Below are positions 1 to 10,488 of a stretch of DNA of 64,000 nucleotides, one piece after another. The position numbers and the translations under genes were made by a program. Numbering within the stretch: the first letter of the stretch is position 1; each line of letters begins with the position of its first letter. The stretch comes from Phellopilus nigrolimitatus (Eukaryota; Basidiomycota; Agaricomycetes; Hymenochaetales; Hymenochaetaceae), in assembly GCA_021029095.1 (NCBI GenBank), contig JAJOHG010000068.1, forward strand, positions 79,251 through 143,250, in the 5' to 3' direction. The notes under the pieces were generated by a model. The model was given only the letters and a program-made list of their open reading frames with translations. It ran no database searches and was not told where the DNA came from.

Positions 1-1356
1 AGCCTGTAATCGAAGAGATATCCGTAATATGTTTATCCCAAGTGCGTCCTGGCAGTATCCGACGGCGACCGAGGTGCTGAGAAGCCGAGAACCTCCAATC
101 AGCGCCGACGTCTGAAAGCTTGAATTTTGGCGATCGTAGATGTTAGATTCGACGCTCCGCATGCAGGCTTCGAATGGTCGTCTCGAGCGTCAAGTACAAT
201 TTCAAGTTTGATGTTCCAGTAAAAATTTGACGCCAGTCGCGGATGAATATGGGCAGCACGCTGGCCGTGGTGGCATCAAGTCAACCACCCATGTCTCGCC
301 GGCTTCCGAGTTCAACTTTACAATCGACTTCCACATATGGATACTTCTTTCTCCTCTCCCGCGGGCGTCGACAATTTCAAACCAGAATAAGAGTCAAGAG
401 ACGTCTCGCAATGGAGCCTTTCTTGTCGCGACGATTTCTGAATGTTGTGCGTATTGCATATCAATACACGAAGAAGCAATGGAAAGAGTTGGCCTACTTC
501 TGTTCTCGACTTTTTCCTTCTTCTAAGGATAGCACCGGCCGTGACAATCACCTCGGCTTGAAGAGCACGCGCGAGTTTACGTCTTTCCGGAGTTGTTCAT
601 CCCTGAATTATCGATTTCCAGTATTTCTGGCACCATGGCAAAAATAAAGTGATTGAACGTCTTCGGATAAGAACTGAGCGTAGCAAAGTTGTGATCAGTT
701 GATGAAAAGCGACTTCAGACGATAGTGGGTAGTGATCCACGCTGCTCGCTCGAGCGCGCTAGCAAGACAGTAGTCTGTACGGCGCTGCAGATGAAAGACG
801 ATCAGACCAGTATAGCGCGAAACGCAATGATCAATGCTTTTTGCGCGCGAGCTTTGAGATTGTCGAAGGTACCTCGATCGCAAGTCCTGATGTTCCGAGA
901 TTAAGCACAGGATCCATGATGTGCAAAGCAAGCACGCGATAGGCAGAGAAGTACGTTAATCGGGGGTTCCAAGAGGCATAATTGGCATGAGAGAATTAAG
1001 TAAAGAATATCAGCCGACCGCTCTCCTCCCAGAAGTGCAGCACGAGGATCGAGCGAGGCAGAAGGGAGGGCTCAGCCATATAGTTCCTTCAAGTGTTACG
1101 TGACACAGGCACACAGCCTCCAAATGCGGCTCTTTGGGATTACATAACATTGTGATTTTATCCTCTCTCTCTTTCGCCATGTCATGACGTGTAATGGCTC
1201 AGTTCAAAGATGGACTTATAAGGCGGCTTCTTGAACTTCAGCTTTAAGCTTAAAGCCGTTCTATCGTGATTCTACTTTGCAGAAAATATTGATCTAGACT
1301 TGTCACTACCCGCCGAAACCACGTTGCGAGTTACCATCACCGAGGAACATGTCTCC
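1..1356. other. No gene recognised
   Basis: Open frames exist here (for example one of 134 codons from 243, + strand), but none has intron structure, a recognisable motif or a family resemblance, so none is called. A run ending TTTGCAG just before 1285 could be the 3' end of an intron belonging to an upstream exon of the next gene. Confidence 0.4.
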
Positions 1357-2313
1357 ATGGCATGGATCCCGGCCGAGTGTATTAATGCGCCCTCTAAGCA
1401 CGCCGGCCTCATGGCCCACCTGCGGTCCGAATACGTAGTCATAGACGTGAGTATTTATTACGCTCGGCCCCACCGCCCATTCTCTCCTCCATCGCGTTGA
1501 CCGCCAACATGTTTTTCTTCCCGATAATCCGCGCTTTTCTGTATATTGTTCTGGCGAGTGATTCATCTCTATGTGATATGATGAGATGCTTACTGACTCA
1601 GCTGGTCGACAGTGGGTGTTCTCGGCCGTTTTACTTGGTCTGACTGCTGCTCGACTGCACTACACGACTCATCTCCCTCTTGGTGACCCGTTGAATCAAG
1701 GGCATTCTTTCTACGGTGCGTTTTCTCGGCATTCTGTTGTGGCGATCGATGATACGAGCTTCGCTCGTCCTCCTCTAGACCCCATTGTTGCTGAACTTAT
1801 CGCTTGCGCGATCCTATCCCTTATATGGGCTCCTCTTGTGTACGTATCGACATATCCGATCTATGACGTCTATTCGCGGGCTAAACTCAGCTAATGCACA
1901 GTATCCATATGATCCACGGACGACGCGAGTATAGGTATCTTTCTAGGGTCTGGCATGAGCTGCTCGGACTCTTTGTGCTTTGGGTCTTGTGGCTAGTTGG
2001 CTCGGCCATTGCAACAGTACGCATCATTCATTTGTTGTATCAGCTCGTCGTCGTTCTAATGCTCCCGGGCGTGCAGAGTATTTGGCCGAATCTCCCGTCG
2101 TTCTGTTCGCAGTTTGAAGCATGTCGCTTACTGACCGCTATGCTCGCCTTCGCTTGGATGGGGTGGATAACACTCACCGCGCTCATGGTGACGACTCTCC
2201 TGTACGCGACTGCGAACAGCTCGTGGGCCGAGCCCGCACACGGCCACTGGGTACGCGAAAACAACCCCCGTGCGAGCGAGTACAGCCAGTACTCCGTCTC
2301 GCAACGTGCATAA
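1357..2313 (+). CDS. MARVEL-like four-helix membrane protein, 201 aa, five exons
   Basis: Joining exons 1357-1446, 1613-1715, 1779-1839, 1902-2016 and 2077-2313 gives one uninterrupted frame of 201 residues. All four introns are GT...AG and 59-166 nt long. The product has several hydrophobic stretches (around WVFSAVLLGLTAARL, IVAELIACAILSLIWAPLV, LLGLFVLWVLWLVGSAIA and MLAFAWMGWITLTALMV), then a polar tail of about 30 residues rich in Ser, Asn and Tyr. Four helices with a short histidine/arginine-rich cytosolic loop (IHMIHGRREYRYLSR) match the MARVEL-type integral membrane proteins common in basidiomycetes, which are thought to act in membrane organisation; the exact role here is unknown. The ATG at 1357 is the first in frame. 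The frame is open upstream to about 1287, so a further 5' exon is possible. No break is seen, and this is the leftmost clearly intact gene. Confidence 0.75.
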
Positions 2314-3363
2314 CGTGTGTTTTTGAAAGGGGTGTTGATGGCGGGAACTTTATAAACCGAAGAGCATGAACAAAGAAATATGTAAAGGTGGCGGGTTATA
2401 ATCGCACATTGTGTTTCCTTTCTTTCTTCATTGGTGCGGAGAACCATGTATAGGTCTAGACGTTGTGGATTTAATAAAATAAAATAAAAAATAGCTTTGT
2501 TTCTGTACTTTACATAATTCTGTTGCGAATTTTCATCTCGTATCAGACCGGGTTTAAAGACTGGCAAGTGTGCATCTAAAGCTCAATATTAATCTTGCTC
2601 GGAACTACTCCTGCTCATAAAGGCTCTGATAGCCACGAAGTATTTCAAGATACTCTTTGAGTCGAGGAAGGCTTAAAGAGTTAGAACAAAATGAAGTCTT
2701 GAAGTTCAAGTCTGCTACTGGGTATCTGACTGCGCTTAGCGCTCTCTCCCTCAAGGTACACGATTTTTCGACAAGGCTTTTCGAGCCTGTACACTAGTAT
2801 TGGAGAAACAGACAAATACTCGGCGTGCGTAGTTGTATTCTTTCGAAATCGTGGTGTCAATTTGACGCGCAGAGTGCTTTGGATAGTGATGGATAGATAA
2901 TCTATGACAAGCGTTATACAATCCTTCGACGTTCAAAGCCCTTCGTGATTCACCAGGGCGCAAATATAGCTATCAATCGCTGTGTTTCTGGAGAAGCTAC
3001 TCCCTGCCTTCTTGCAAAGGAAAGGGTACCGGATGGCATGCCTCTGTGGAAAAGGTCCCCAAACTAAAATTCATGCCTCAATACTTGAAGGGTCTGGATA
3101 CTAAACGTGGGTAGTTTCAAAATCGACCTGACCGGGTATAAAATAGTGTGCACCATGACAGCTTCCCCCAATACACGGGAAAGAGGCCGCTTGCTATGAA
3201 TTCAAGGGATGCGCCTCGTACATGGATCACCCGCGACTAGCTGCACACATCGACATCCGTGTATGCCAACTTAATTATATTTTAACGGCAGAGCTCAGCT
3301 CCTTCACTGATTATTGATTGTTCGTTTACACAGCGAGTATAACGGTATCTACTAAGCCTAAAT
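2314..3363. other. Intergenic, no gene recognised
   Basis: AT-rich 3' flank of the MARVEL-like gene, with an AATAAAATAAAATAAAA-like stretch near 2470-2490 that could contain a polyadenylation signal, followed by unremarkable sequence. No repeat shared with the rest of the window was noticed. Confidence 0.4.
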
Positions 3364-3894
3364 TCACTTCCGCCACAATTCCGTATTCTCAAAGTAGACG
3401 GTGCTGCTTTCACCCGACGTAGATGATGCTGTCTGTATCACCGACGAAATCGGAAGGACACTTTCGGGCTTTACAGTCTTCCCATATTTTATCATGCTTT
3501 CTGCATATGCCTTCAGGCTGACGTCGACGCACCCGAGAAATGCTGCAAGCCACTCCGTGGGCGAGTCGTAATCTTCCATTTCGGCATCAACCATGCGTGA
3601 ACGGACCTTATCATACGTTTCCTTGTCCAGTGGATGTTCTTTGAGCAAGATGGCGGAGTAAGACGGGAAATGGACATTCAAGTGTTCCATGTTGACAAAG
3701 TCACTATTGTCCGTCCGGTATCTATCCTTTCCTCCAGCCAGCTTGATAGGGACACGTAAACACGGGAAGAAAAAGGCTCGGGTACCAGATGGGAGCGATA
3801 TTCCCATAAATCGCTTGTCCCCTGATGGATTAAACCCAAAGATAACACGGACATACGAAGCCTCGCGTTGTTGAAATTGGACCTGATAAGACAT
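3364..3894 (-). CDS. Small subtelomeric family protein S1, 176 aa (divergent member)
   Basis: Function unknown. The product starts MSYQVQFQQREASYVRVIFG and is the longest and most divergent member of the family also found at 12285, 16795, 24284, 28803 and 45918. Shared landmarks are the N-terminal VIFGF (AVFGI and VVFGF in others), a 'PC' after hydrophobic residues (FFFPCLR against MLFTCEP), a HPLDKE block (RPLKRS, DPLDKE), an EWL motif and a Y-G-K near the C-terminus. It lacks the SLDTK block of the other copies. The ATG at 3894 is chosen because it follows a 5'UTR intron (3896-3954) exactly as in all other copies, and an in-frame Met further upstream would lie inside that intron. No signal peptide or membrane segment is evident. 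The same TATA box and upstream module lie 5' of it. Confidence 0.65.
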   Translation of the reverse strand: MSYQVQFQQREASYVRVIFGFNPSGDKRFMGISLPSGTRAFFFPCLRVPIKLAGGKDRYRTDNSDFVNMEHLNVHFPSYSAILLKEHPLDKETYDKVRSRMVDAEMEDYDSPTEWLAAFLGCVDVSLKAYAESMIKYGKTVKPESVLPISSVIQTASSTSGESSTVYFENTELWRK

Positions 3895-3895
3895 T

Positions 3896-4010
3896 CTGAA
3901 TAGCACAATCAGGATTGTAAAATCCAAGATTGACGTGTGCGTCTATAAACTCACCTTAGATCTTTGTGTGTTTCTGTTCTAGTGACTTGAAATCCTGTGC
4001 GAATTTATAG
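3896..4010 (-). promoter_or_regulatory. Promoter and 5'UTR intron of S1
   Basis: A TATA box (CTATAAA, 4004-4010) precedes a short leader containing AGAACAGAAACAC. The leader intron at 3954-3896 is 59 nt, with donor GTGAGT, branch-like CCTGAT and acceptor CAG, and ends one base before the ATG. The same arrangement recurs upstream of the five other family genes. Confidence 0.65.
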
Positions 4011-4149
4011 TGCTTCCGCGCAACATTGCAGGACATTGCATTTGCGCTGTGAGTGAATGAAGCTCGTACTGGGGGTGGGCCGGCTACCCCGGAGTGTCCA
4101 TTTTGGGTCCTGGGTGCCATGCCTCCGACCGTTGCAAGGGCGTCAAGGC

Positions 4150-4470
4150 AAAGTCAAAAATGCATACAGTGCTAGAGGAGGGCAGCCTCGTTACGGGGTG
4201 CTGAATAATATTTATATTCTCCTTGCGGCAGCTGCAAAGTAAGTTTTCCCGTGGCGGAGGCAAAGAACGTGATCGCGGTGTATCTGGGCTCGTTACGAGA
4301 CTAAGAGAAGTGGTGAAATAACTTTGTGTCAAGAAACAAAAAAAGAGAAAAAGTTGCTCAGCGTTGGCAGATTTAGTTGACAAAAGGTTCTGGGCAGTAC
4401 TACAATCGATGTCTTGTATGTCATTAGCGAAATAATTAAGGTACAGGATACTGGAGACAATGTTAGAGGT
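4150..4470 (-). repeat. Conserved upstream module R2, copy 1
   Basis: Read on the - strand this begins near CCTTAATTATTT and runs through a 'TCTGCCAACGCTGAGCAA' block, a TTTCTTGACACAAAGTTA block and a 'GCAGCTGCCGCAAGG' block. The same order of blocks recurs upstream of S2-S6 and once without a gene (6470-6730). It lies about 140-460 bp upstream of the S1 TATA box. It may be an extended regulatory region or part of the repeat that carries the gene. Confidence 0.5.
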
Positions 4471-4639
4471 GAGGCGGAGTTTGTCCTCCTCGTTATTCCT
4501 TATCTCCATGTCGGCGGCCTCCCGAAGGGTGGGCAAAACACGAGAAAGCCGTAGATAACTGGTTAGCGCTAAAGAGCCTCCCTGGCAATCTCTAGCCGTC
4601 AGAGATTCGAGGCTCGGTGTTGGACGGTACACAAAGCAC

Positions 4640-5092
4640 GAACTAGAGAGCCTTCAGATTTAGAAATAAGTTAGCAAAAACCTGCGAAACGAAACACAGA
4701 GTCCGCGCACCTTTGTAGGTCGGGACGCGAAGACTCGAGGGGGCTTATAAGAAAGGCTGGTAAGATTTTATAGCGAAGTATAATTATCGTTGGGAGCGCT
4801 GCACTCGAGTACAATGTCGGCTGATACGTCATACGGTGCCCGAGTGAGGAGAGGCAAGGAACAAAGGAAGAGACAAGATGAGAGGGTCAGAAAGGTAGAA
4901 GGGGGGAGAAAAGAAATAAATCTGCATAACTGAGCTCGACTTGATAAAAGCGCGCCCGAGTTCCTAGCCTGCAGTTCCTGCTACTATTTATAAGCGCCGC
5001 GTTGCATCGGTGTTCTTATACCTGCGTCCATCTGGACAGGTAAAGGGAAGCGACTTAGAGTAGGCACGGCGTGTTTGCATGCTAGCATTGGC
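4640..5092. other. Intergenic, no gene recognised
   Basis: Purine-rich sequence (AGGAGAGGCAAGGAACAAAGG and similar near 4840-4920) with no supported reading frame. Confidence 0.35.
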
Positions 5093-6040
5093 CTACGAGT
5101 TCAGGACTTTAGGGTTGACTGTATTGTATATTATGGTACGATAAGTAGTGCGAGAGAAAGAAGAACGAGATCGAGAGCTGATCTGCAGCAGTAGCACTGC
5201 TTTCAGCTCCATCTCCGCCTTCCGTGCCTTCCAGCCTTCCTTCAGCTCCTCTCGGTCGATGCGGGGATCGCGTACGCACGTCAGCGAGCGCATGAATCCG
5301 TCCCCGCGGACGTCTACCCACGGGCACGTGGCATCCGGCCTACCACGCGCGTGTGAGGCGGTGCGCCCTGGCGGCGGTACTCAGACGGGCGGTGGGACCT
5401 CCGTCGTTGGCAAATTTGCTCCGCAGGCTTGAGAGAGCGAGGAGATGGCGGGCGCGAGTGTGTACGACGCGACAATGACGCGCTTCGTCTTCGCATTGAG
5501 TGAAAGCACCTTACGCGCCTAGTTCGCCTTCGGCACAACCGCGTTCGCCACGCCGGATACGCCGCCCCTCGCATCCCCGGGGAGGAGCTGTAGGAACGCG
5601 CCAGCAACTCGCGCACCTCCTCCCGCGCGCGCCGCGCGTCTGCTTCCCTCGGCGCGAGCGTTACGCCGAGCTCGTTACCGAGCTTCTCGAGGAGTGTGGC
5701 AGAGCAGCGCGGGCAGGTGCATTGTGGCGGACTGAGTGCGCAGGTGACAAAGCCACGATGCGCTCAGAGCGGGGCGTGCGGGGCGAGCGCATGTGTCCTG
5801 GCTGATACAGAACGATCCACGTATATAATATGATAAATATTCGAAATAAGGGTTAGGGATTAGGAGGAGGAACGCACCTTGGCAGAAGCAGCTGTCCTGT
5901 ATGTCGGGCTCGCTCCCGGACGAGGGGTTTAGGTCCGTGATTGTGGCCTCGAGCATACGGTGCGTGCGGCGCCGGCGAAGCTGTGTCCTTTGCCTTTGTT
6001 CTTCGCAGGTGTCGACGACGGCCGGGAGTGTGACGGCCAA
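5093..6040 (-). pseudogene. TRIP4/ASC-1-like zinc-finger gene, broken copy A
   Basis: Fragments in several frames match the intact copy at 38734-39722. The sequence CFCQ followed by a GT...AG intron is at about 5878-5885, preceded by LEATITDLNPSSGSE. The C-terminal DPRIDREELKEGWKARKAE is near 5230-5290. Between them frames shift repeatedly, and CPHC-type residues of the zinc finger are not kept in frame. The family's intact proteins join the CxC and CxxC halves of a zf-C2HC5 finger across this intron. This copy cannot encode the protein and looks like the oldest relic in the window. It lies between S1 and the orphan R2 module. Confidence 0.65.
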
Positions 6041-6189
6041 TAATGAGAGGAGTGAGGAGCTTGACTAGGGTGTGCAAGGGGTCATGGTTTACGACGGAAA
6101 AATCCTGTTTGACGTAATTGATATTCAGCTTTGTAATACCATTACAATTCCTTTTCCGTGTATTAGTCATTATAATTCTATTATGATTA

Positions 6190-6470
6190 TGGCTGACCCG
6201 CTCTACAGCGAATTTTGCTGCACAATGGACGTGCTGTCGCGTCCGCATTCCTCACACACGTCAACGATGCTAAGAAGCGCGAGATCTTCATCGACCTCAT
6301 CACCCGCATTTACGCCGACCTCCACTTTGCTTATCTCGAGATCAACTCGCTCATTGTCCTCGATGGCGAGAATGGTGCTGAGCCCATCGTTCAGTTCCTC
6401 GACATGGCCGCGAAGCTCGACCAGAATACCGAGAGCATCTGTGGACCTAATGAAAGTATACAGCACTAGA
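6190..6470 (+). pseudogene. Unidentified coding-like fragment
   Basis: The frame reading AFLTHVNDAKKREIF...ITRIYADLHFAYLEINSLIV...ENGAEPIVQFLDMAAKLD has amino-acid composition and codon choice of real protein, with regularly spaced hydrophobics, unlike its surroundings. It has no convincing start, ends at a stop at 6467-6469 just after the coding-like stretch, and directly abuts an R2 module where a small-family gene would be expected on the opposite strand. I do not recognise the family. It looks like a captured or truncated exon of a host gene. Confidence 0.4.
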
Positions 6471-6730
6471 GAAGCACAGCCGCGCCGCTACGAGGCATTT
6501 CTATCATCTTTGCGGCGATTGCAAAATAAGTCTGTTTTTAACGAAGGCAAAGGCATACTAGTTACAAAGACTAAGAGAAATGTTAGGATAACTTTGCGTC
6601 AAGAAATGGATAAATCAAGCTCCGCTCAATATCGGCAGAATTGATACAGTTCAGAATTAAGGCACAAGTGCAGTTTTCTATTGCATACTTATTGGCTAAA
6701 TAATTAATGCACGGGACACCAAAGTGTTTC
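6470..6730 (-). repeat. Conserved upstream module R2, orphan copy
   Basis: On the - strand this copy carries the GTATGCAATAGAAAACTGCA block, the TCTGCCGATATTGAGCGG block, the CTTAGTCTTTGTAACTAG block and the TTTTGCAATCGCCGCAAAG block, in the same order as upstream of S2-S6. No small-family gene follows it; the unidentified fragment at 6190-6470 takes that place. Confidence 0.5.
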
Positions 6731-6829
6731 TACAGAGACCCGAAACTTGCTCTCTTCATTATCTCGTAGCTCCGTGTTTCCGAGTCGTCCATGGGCGAAA
6801 GCGGGCCATCGACGAAGGAACACCGTAGA

Positions 6830-7385
6830 CAAATTTCAGTCATCAGACTTTCGACTTTGAGTCGGAGAGTCTGTGTACCTTTGCATATCACGGGGCAGCA
6901 AGCTTAAGAGCGCCCAAGAGACGCTCTCGAGTTCCATAACGACAGGTGATTATATTTTGGAACGCTACACACGAGTACAAGATCAGCGGGATACAATACA
7001 TTCAACGAGTGAGAAGGGAAAAAGAAGAGCTGTCCAACTAAGCTCGACTTGATAAAAGAGCACCCAAGTTCCGAGCCTCCAGTCGCACATCCTGATAGGC
7101 AAGAAAGAACGAGCAGATGATAATGATGATGATAAAAGCGATGCGTCCCGGCCGTAGAATAAGTAGAACAGGGGCTAGCGCGAAAGAGCCGGAGTTGCAA
7201 AAGGACAGTTGCGCTGAAACGTGCGAGTACGGAGAACAATATTGAAAATGGGACGGAGCTGCTGTAGCTAAAAAAGAAAGACCGGTCGGCGGAAGTGTGC
7301 GTGCGCCGAGAGGCCTGCGTTGACCTGCATAGGTAAAGGGAGGCAGCCATAGTGCCGAGGTGTCGACCAGTTCAGGACTGGTCAC
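6830..7385 (-). repeat. Dispersed repeat R1, copy 1
   Basis: On the - strand the sequence from CAGTCCTGAACTGGTCGACA through CCTATGCAGGT, ACAGCAGCTCCGTCCCATTT and GGACGCATCGCTTTTATC matches 44590-45130 on the + strand closely, and its distal part (GCAAAGG...GAGAGTCT...AAGTCGAAAG) also matches 15,653-15,890. It contains no supported gene. It sits 5' of an R2 module in both complete copies. Confidence 0.5.
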
Positions 7386-7832
7386 TCAACGAAGCAGGGC
7401 TCGACGTCGGCAGCAACAACGAGAAGCAAGGGCCGGCCGCGTGCGCCTGGAGGACTTCCTCCAGCGACCGGATATATACTCGAAGAAGGAGCAGACGTTC
7501 CTGCCATTCCCGCATGCCTTCATAGTGCGTGGAAACCCGATCAGCAGAAGCCTGGAAAACAAGTGAGGAGTTTCGTGGTGGGAGCTTGCTCTCGAGCGTG
7601 TACGCACGGTACAGTGTTCACGATCATGTTTTCGGGCATCTGGCTGCTGAGCCAGACAGGCGTCATGAAGGCGGGCGGCCTGTCGAACTCGAATGGCCAG
7701 GAAGAGTACGCGGGGTCACTAGAGCTGGCGCGGAAAAGTGAGTACTCCGGCGTTTCTCGCTTTAGAGCACTTACTGACCTGGATTCGGGGTTCGGAAAGT
7801 GATAAATGTGGTCATTGGGGTGATGGTGCACC
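7386..7832. other. Coding-like patches, no gene model
   Basis: A + frame around 7430-7565 reads VRLEDFLQRPDIYSKKEQTF and continues into FPHAFIVRGNP, which looks protein-like. A GT...AG intron could follow. No family was recognised and no start can be defended. Confidence 0.3.
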
Positions 7833-8150
7833 TCAGCTCGCGGCTTGCGTATTCGTTGAGGGAAGAAAAAAGCAGTGTTTGTCGCTTTCTGGAGCACTAG
7901 GGTTTATCTCTTTTATAAGTGATTGTATTCGTATACGATAGAACAGCGCGAGAGAAAGAAGAACGAGATCGCGAGCCTGCCCACGGACATACGGCGTGTG
8001 GGATGGCACGCCCTGGCGGTGGTATGGAGGGGACCGGGTCCTCTGCCGTCGCCGAATGTTCTCCGCCGGTACCAGCCTGCGAGGAGGAGGCGGGTGCAAG
8101 GAGCAGTTCGGGCAGAGCGGTGTGTGGTGAGAGTCCTGGATGACGATTCC
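7833..8150 (-). pseudogene. TRIP4-like 3' end, broken copy B
   Basis: On the - strand, CCTGCGGGTACCAGCC-like sequence, the VPSHTPYVRG region and the 3' flank (GAACAGCGCGAG...TCTCTTTTATAAGTGA...GCTTTCTGGAGCACTAG read from the + strand) match the 3' ends of TRIP4-like copies C and E (15,180-15,560 and 27,180-27,560). Only the last part of the gene and its flank are present; the zinc finger is absent. Confidence 0.5.
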
Positions 8151-8230
8151 TGACGTAAGAAAAAGATCACGTGCTAGCACACAGTCTCGACACAGTCTCG
8201 GCAGGCAGCCGCCCACCATCGAAACGCGGG

Positions 8231-8460
8231 CGAGGCGCGACGCACACCCCGCTGTGGAGGCGCACGCTGAACGACGAACTCAACTGCAATGCGTGCGGAT
8301 TGTACTGCAAGATGGTGTGTACAAAATGTATTTAGCGTGCGAATCGATTTGATTGATTATTTGTTTTTTGCAGCATAAAAAGCCGCGCCGCACAATGATA
8401 GCGCCGTACTCGTCGTACGCGACGGAGACGTAGAGCGCGACGATGGCGTCGCGCTCATCG
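8231..8460 (+). pseudogene. GATA-type zinc-finger gene fragment
   Basis: The + frame reads THTPLWRRTLNDELNCNACG followed by LYCKM, the second half of a GATA zinc finger (TPLWRR...CNACGLY). A 59-nt GT...AG intron (8315-8373) then joins to HKKPRRTMIAPYSSY, which fits the basic tail after GATA fingers. The first CxxC pair is not readable upstream and a stop follows within about 20 codons, so this is a fragment. GATA factors are DNA-binding regulators; this piece cannot be functional. It ends about 50 bp before the start of the duplicated region and may be a gene severed by that event. Confidence 0.65.
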
Positions 8461-8530
8461 ATCTTCGTGAGGGCACGGAATACGCGTACCCGCCGTTCTC
8501 CACTGGCGGCGCGCAGCATCAGGAAATACC

Positions 8531-8720
8531 TACCCTGTAAAATCCCGTAAAATCCCGTAAAATCCCGTAAAATCCGTAAAATCCTTTCGAAATTTTAAGG
8601 ATTTTACGATTTTACGATTTTACGATTTTGATGACCCCCCTTGCCGATTTTACGGATTTTATGAATTTGAACTGATTTGATATGATTTGACAAGGATTTG
8701 ATATGATTTGAAGCAAAAGG
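8531..8720. repeat. Left subterminal array of TIR element, copy 1
   Basis: About five tandem GTAAAATCC(C) units are followed by their inverse (ACGATTTT three times) and by ATTTGATATGATTTGA repeats. Unit 2 has the same array at about 20,531-20,719, with slightly different repeat spacing (GTAAATCCC twice). Confidence 0.7.
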
Positions 8721-8939
8721 ATTGTATTTTAACGTAGATTTAATAATTTGAAGCATTATTTACATCTTTTTAGTCGCTTTTGATGCGGTTTTGCGTGCTT
8801 TTGACAGTTTTTTACGTGCTTTTGATGGTTTTTATGTGCTTTTGACAGGTTTTGAGTGCTTTTGACAGGTTAATTCTGAAGGATTACAGAAATTCATAGC
8901 TTGCATTCTACCGGCATTACAGTGAAGCATAAAGTATTC

Positions 8940-9445
8940 AAGAATCATTAAAACGTCGTACACATCGAACACCGCGAGCCACCTCCCGTCGTCTGATATC
9001 GCATTCGCGCACACGTTCGTCGTCATGTCGAGCTCCATGTCGAGTGGTTTTTCGTACCCGCACTCTTCGGTGTTCACGTCTTTTGGTGTCTCTTCCTCTC
9101 CGGCCCCGCTGCGCCATCCCCACCGTCAACGTCCACCGCCTCTGCCACACGCAGGTCTGCCTCGAGCGCGCTCGGCACGCGCGCACGCCCCGTGATGTGC
9201 CAGACGCTGACACCCGTGTCGTGCGCACATACGACGAGGCGCGCGGAGCGCGTGACGGAGACGGCGGGCACGAGGCCGGTCGGGTACATGAGGCGGCGGT
9301 GGTACGCATCCTCGAACCCTCGAACGTCGCCACCGCGCTCGTCGCGAGCGGGTTGAGAGAGCGCTACGCGGAGGCGGAGGCGGGCACGCACGGCACGAGC
9401 ACGAGCGAGCGGCGCGTCGAGGCCACCTGAGGCGAGGATAGGCAC
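8940..9445 (-). pseudogene. UTP4-like WD40 gene fragment, copy 1
   Basis: On the - strand the frames read ILASGGLDAPLARARAVRAR, then SARLVVCAHDTGVSVWHITG (a WD40-like strand set ending V-S-V-W), then the patch DMELDMTTNVCANAISDDG and RWLAVFDVYDV. These resemble the WD40 propeller of the U3 snoRNP/t-UTP protein Utp4 (cirhin), a ribosome-biogenesis factor. The first and last patches are in different frames, and neither a start nor most of the propeller is present. It is cargo inside the TIR element, next to a second host-gene fragment in the same orientation. The identification as Utp4 rather than another WD40 protein is moderate. Confidence 0.55.
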
Positions 9446-9584
9446 GATGCCCGCGAAGGGGCTGGCGAGAGGGGGCGAGGACGGACAGAGGGCGGGGCGG
9501 CTGATGGGGAGGTAGGGCGGCTAGATGGCCGCGCGTATGTCAGCGCGAACTACCCAGGCGAAACAAATAAAAACACGGCAGCTT

Positions 9585-10410
9585 ACCGAGCGCGGGCACG
9601 TTCAGGGGCGGGTGGAGGATGTTGAAGAACAGCCTACAGGGGTCTGCAATTAGCCTTCCCGCCATTTACAACCTAGCACGCATCAAACGGTACGCACAGC
9701 GCCAACTGCGTCGGCATGGTCACCCATAGCACGCGAAAGCTCGTCTTCCTAAGCCTGCCATAGTGTCAGCGGCACCCAGTCAGTGTTCAATCCGCCCGCT
9801 CGGAAGGGAAAGCGCAGAACGCACTGTAATACGAGTAGAACGTGTACCACGCCTCGTCCGCGCCGCCCATGTCGAATAGCCAGCCCGCGCGGCGCAGAGC
9901 GAACACGTCGAGGCGTGCCGCGCTCAGAACCGCGTAGAAGGGCACGGGGATCGCGAGGAAGTCTAGCCGCTCCTACGTCAGAGTCAGATGAGAGAATGTG
10001 CGACCTGGGACCGGGGAACTTACAGGCGGGGAAGATCAGCTGGTGGTGGAAGCGGTGCGTAATAGCGCGGAGGAGCACCGCGAGCGCGAGCGCGGGGAGC
10101 CAGCGCACGAGGAAGCCCGCATTGAGGAAGAACTTGAGCGTGTCGTGCGTGTACGTAAAGTCATCGTCGTCAATGCGCGCACACACCGTCAGCCTGCAGC
10201 AGTCGCAGCCCAAAATAAGCGAAACAAACAAACACGAACATCGAAACGAAAAACGCACCCGGTCTCGATGAGGAACACGCCGACGCTGCCAATGCAGCCG
10301 ACGAGGATATGGCGCGGGAAGAAGCCGACGACGGCGACGAGGCGGCGAGCGCGCGGACGTCGTGTAAGTGCATGCACGAGGACGTGGACTGCACCCAGCG
10401 GGAGGTCGGC
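9585..10410 (-). pseudogene. VSB1: VSB1-like SulP transporter fragment, copy 1
   Basis: On the - strand, exons separated by GT...AG introns read PRHILVGCIGSVGVFLIETG (about 10,260-10,320), then DDDFTYTHDTLKFFLNAGF and LVRWLPALALAVLLRAITHR (about 10,030-10,180), then DFLAIPVPFYAVL, GWLFDMGGADEAWYTFYSYY (about 9,830-9,970), and finally TSFRVLWVTMPTQLALC and FFNILHPPLNVPAL (about 9,590-9,750). This order and these motifs match the Vsb1 (YGR125W) branch of the SulP family, a vacuolar membrane transporter. Frame shifts and the absence of the N-terminus and STAS end show it is a fragment. Introns are retained, so capture was from genomic DNA rather than mRNA. Confidence 0.7.
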
Positions 10411-10488
10411 CGGAGGGACATTTTCGCTGTTTTGTCTGGGTCTGTGGTGGAAGGCGGGTGAAGAACAGAACGGAGCAAGAGAATAATA

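Noticed and set aside
243..647. 134-codon frame as a gene
   Set aside because: No motif, no introns, no paralogue in the window, low-complexity Ser/Arg composition.
8521..8720. CRISPR-like array in the GTAAAATCC repeats
   Set aside because: Repeats are 9-10 bp without spacers, form the end of a TIR element, and the genome is eukaryotic.
9044..9430. + strand 128-codon frame over the WD40 fragment
   Set aside because: Antisense shadow; the - strand carries the WD40-like motifs.
9783..10486. + strand frames over the SulP fragment
   Set aside because: Arg-rich shadows of the - strand exons.
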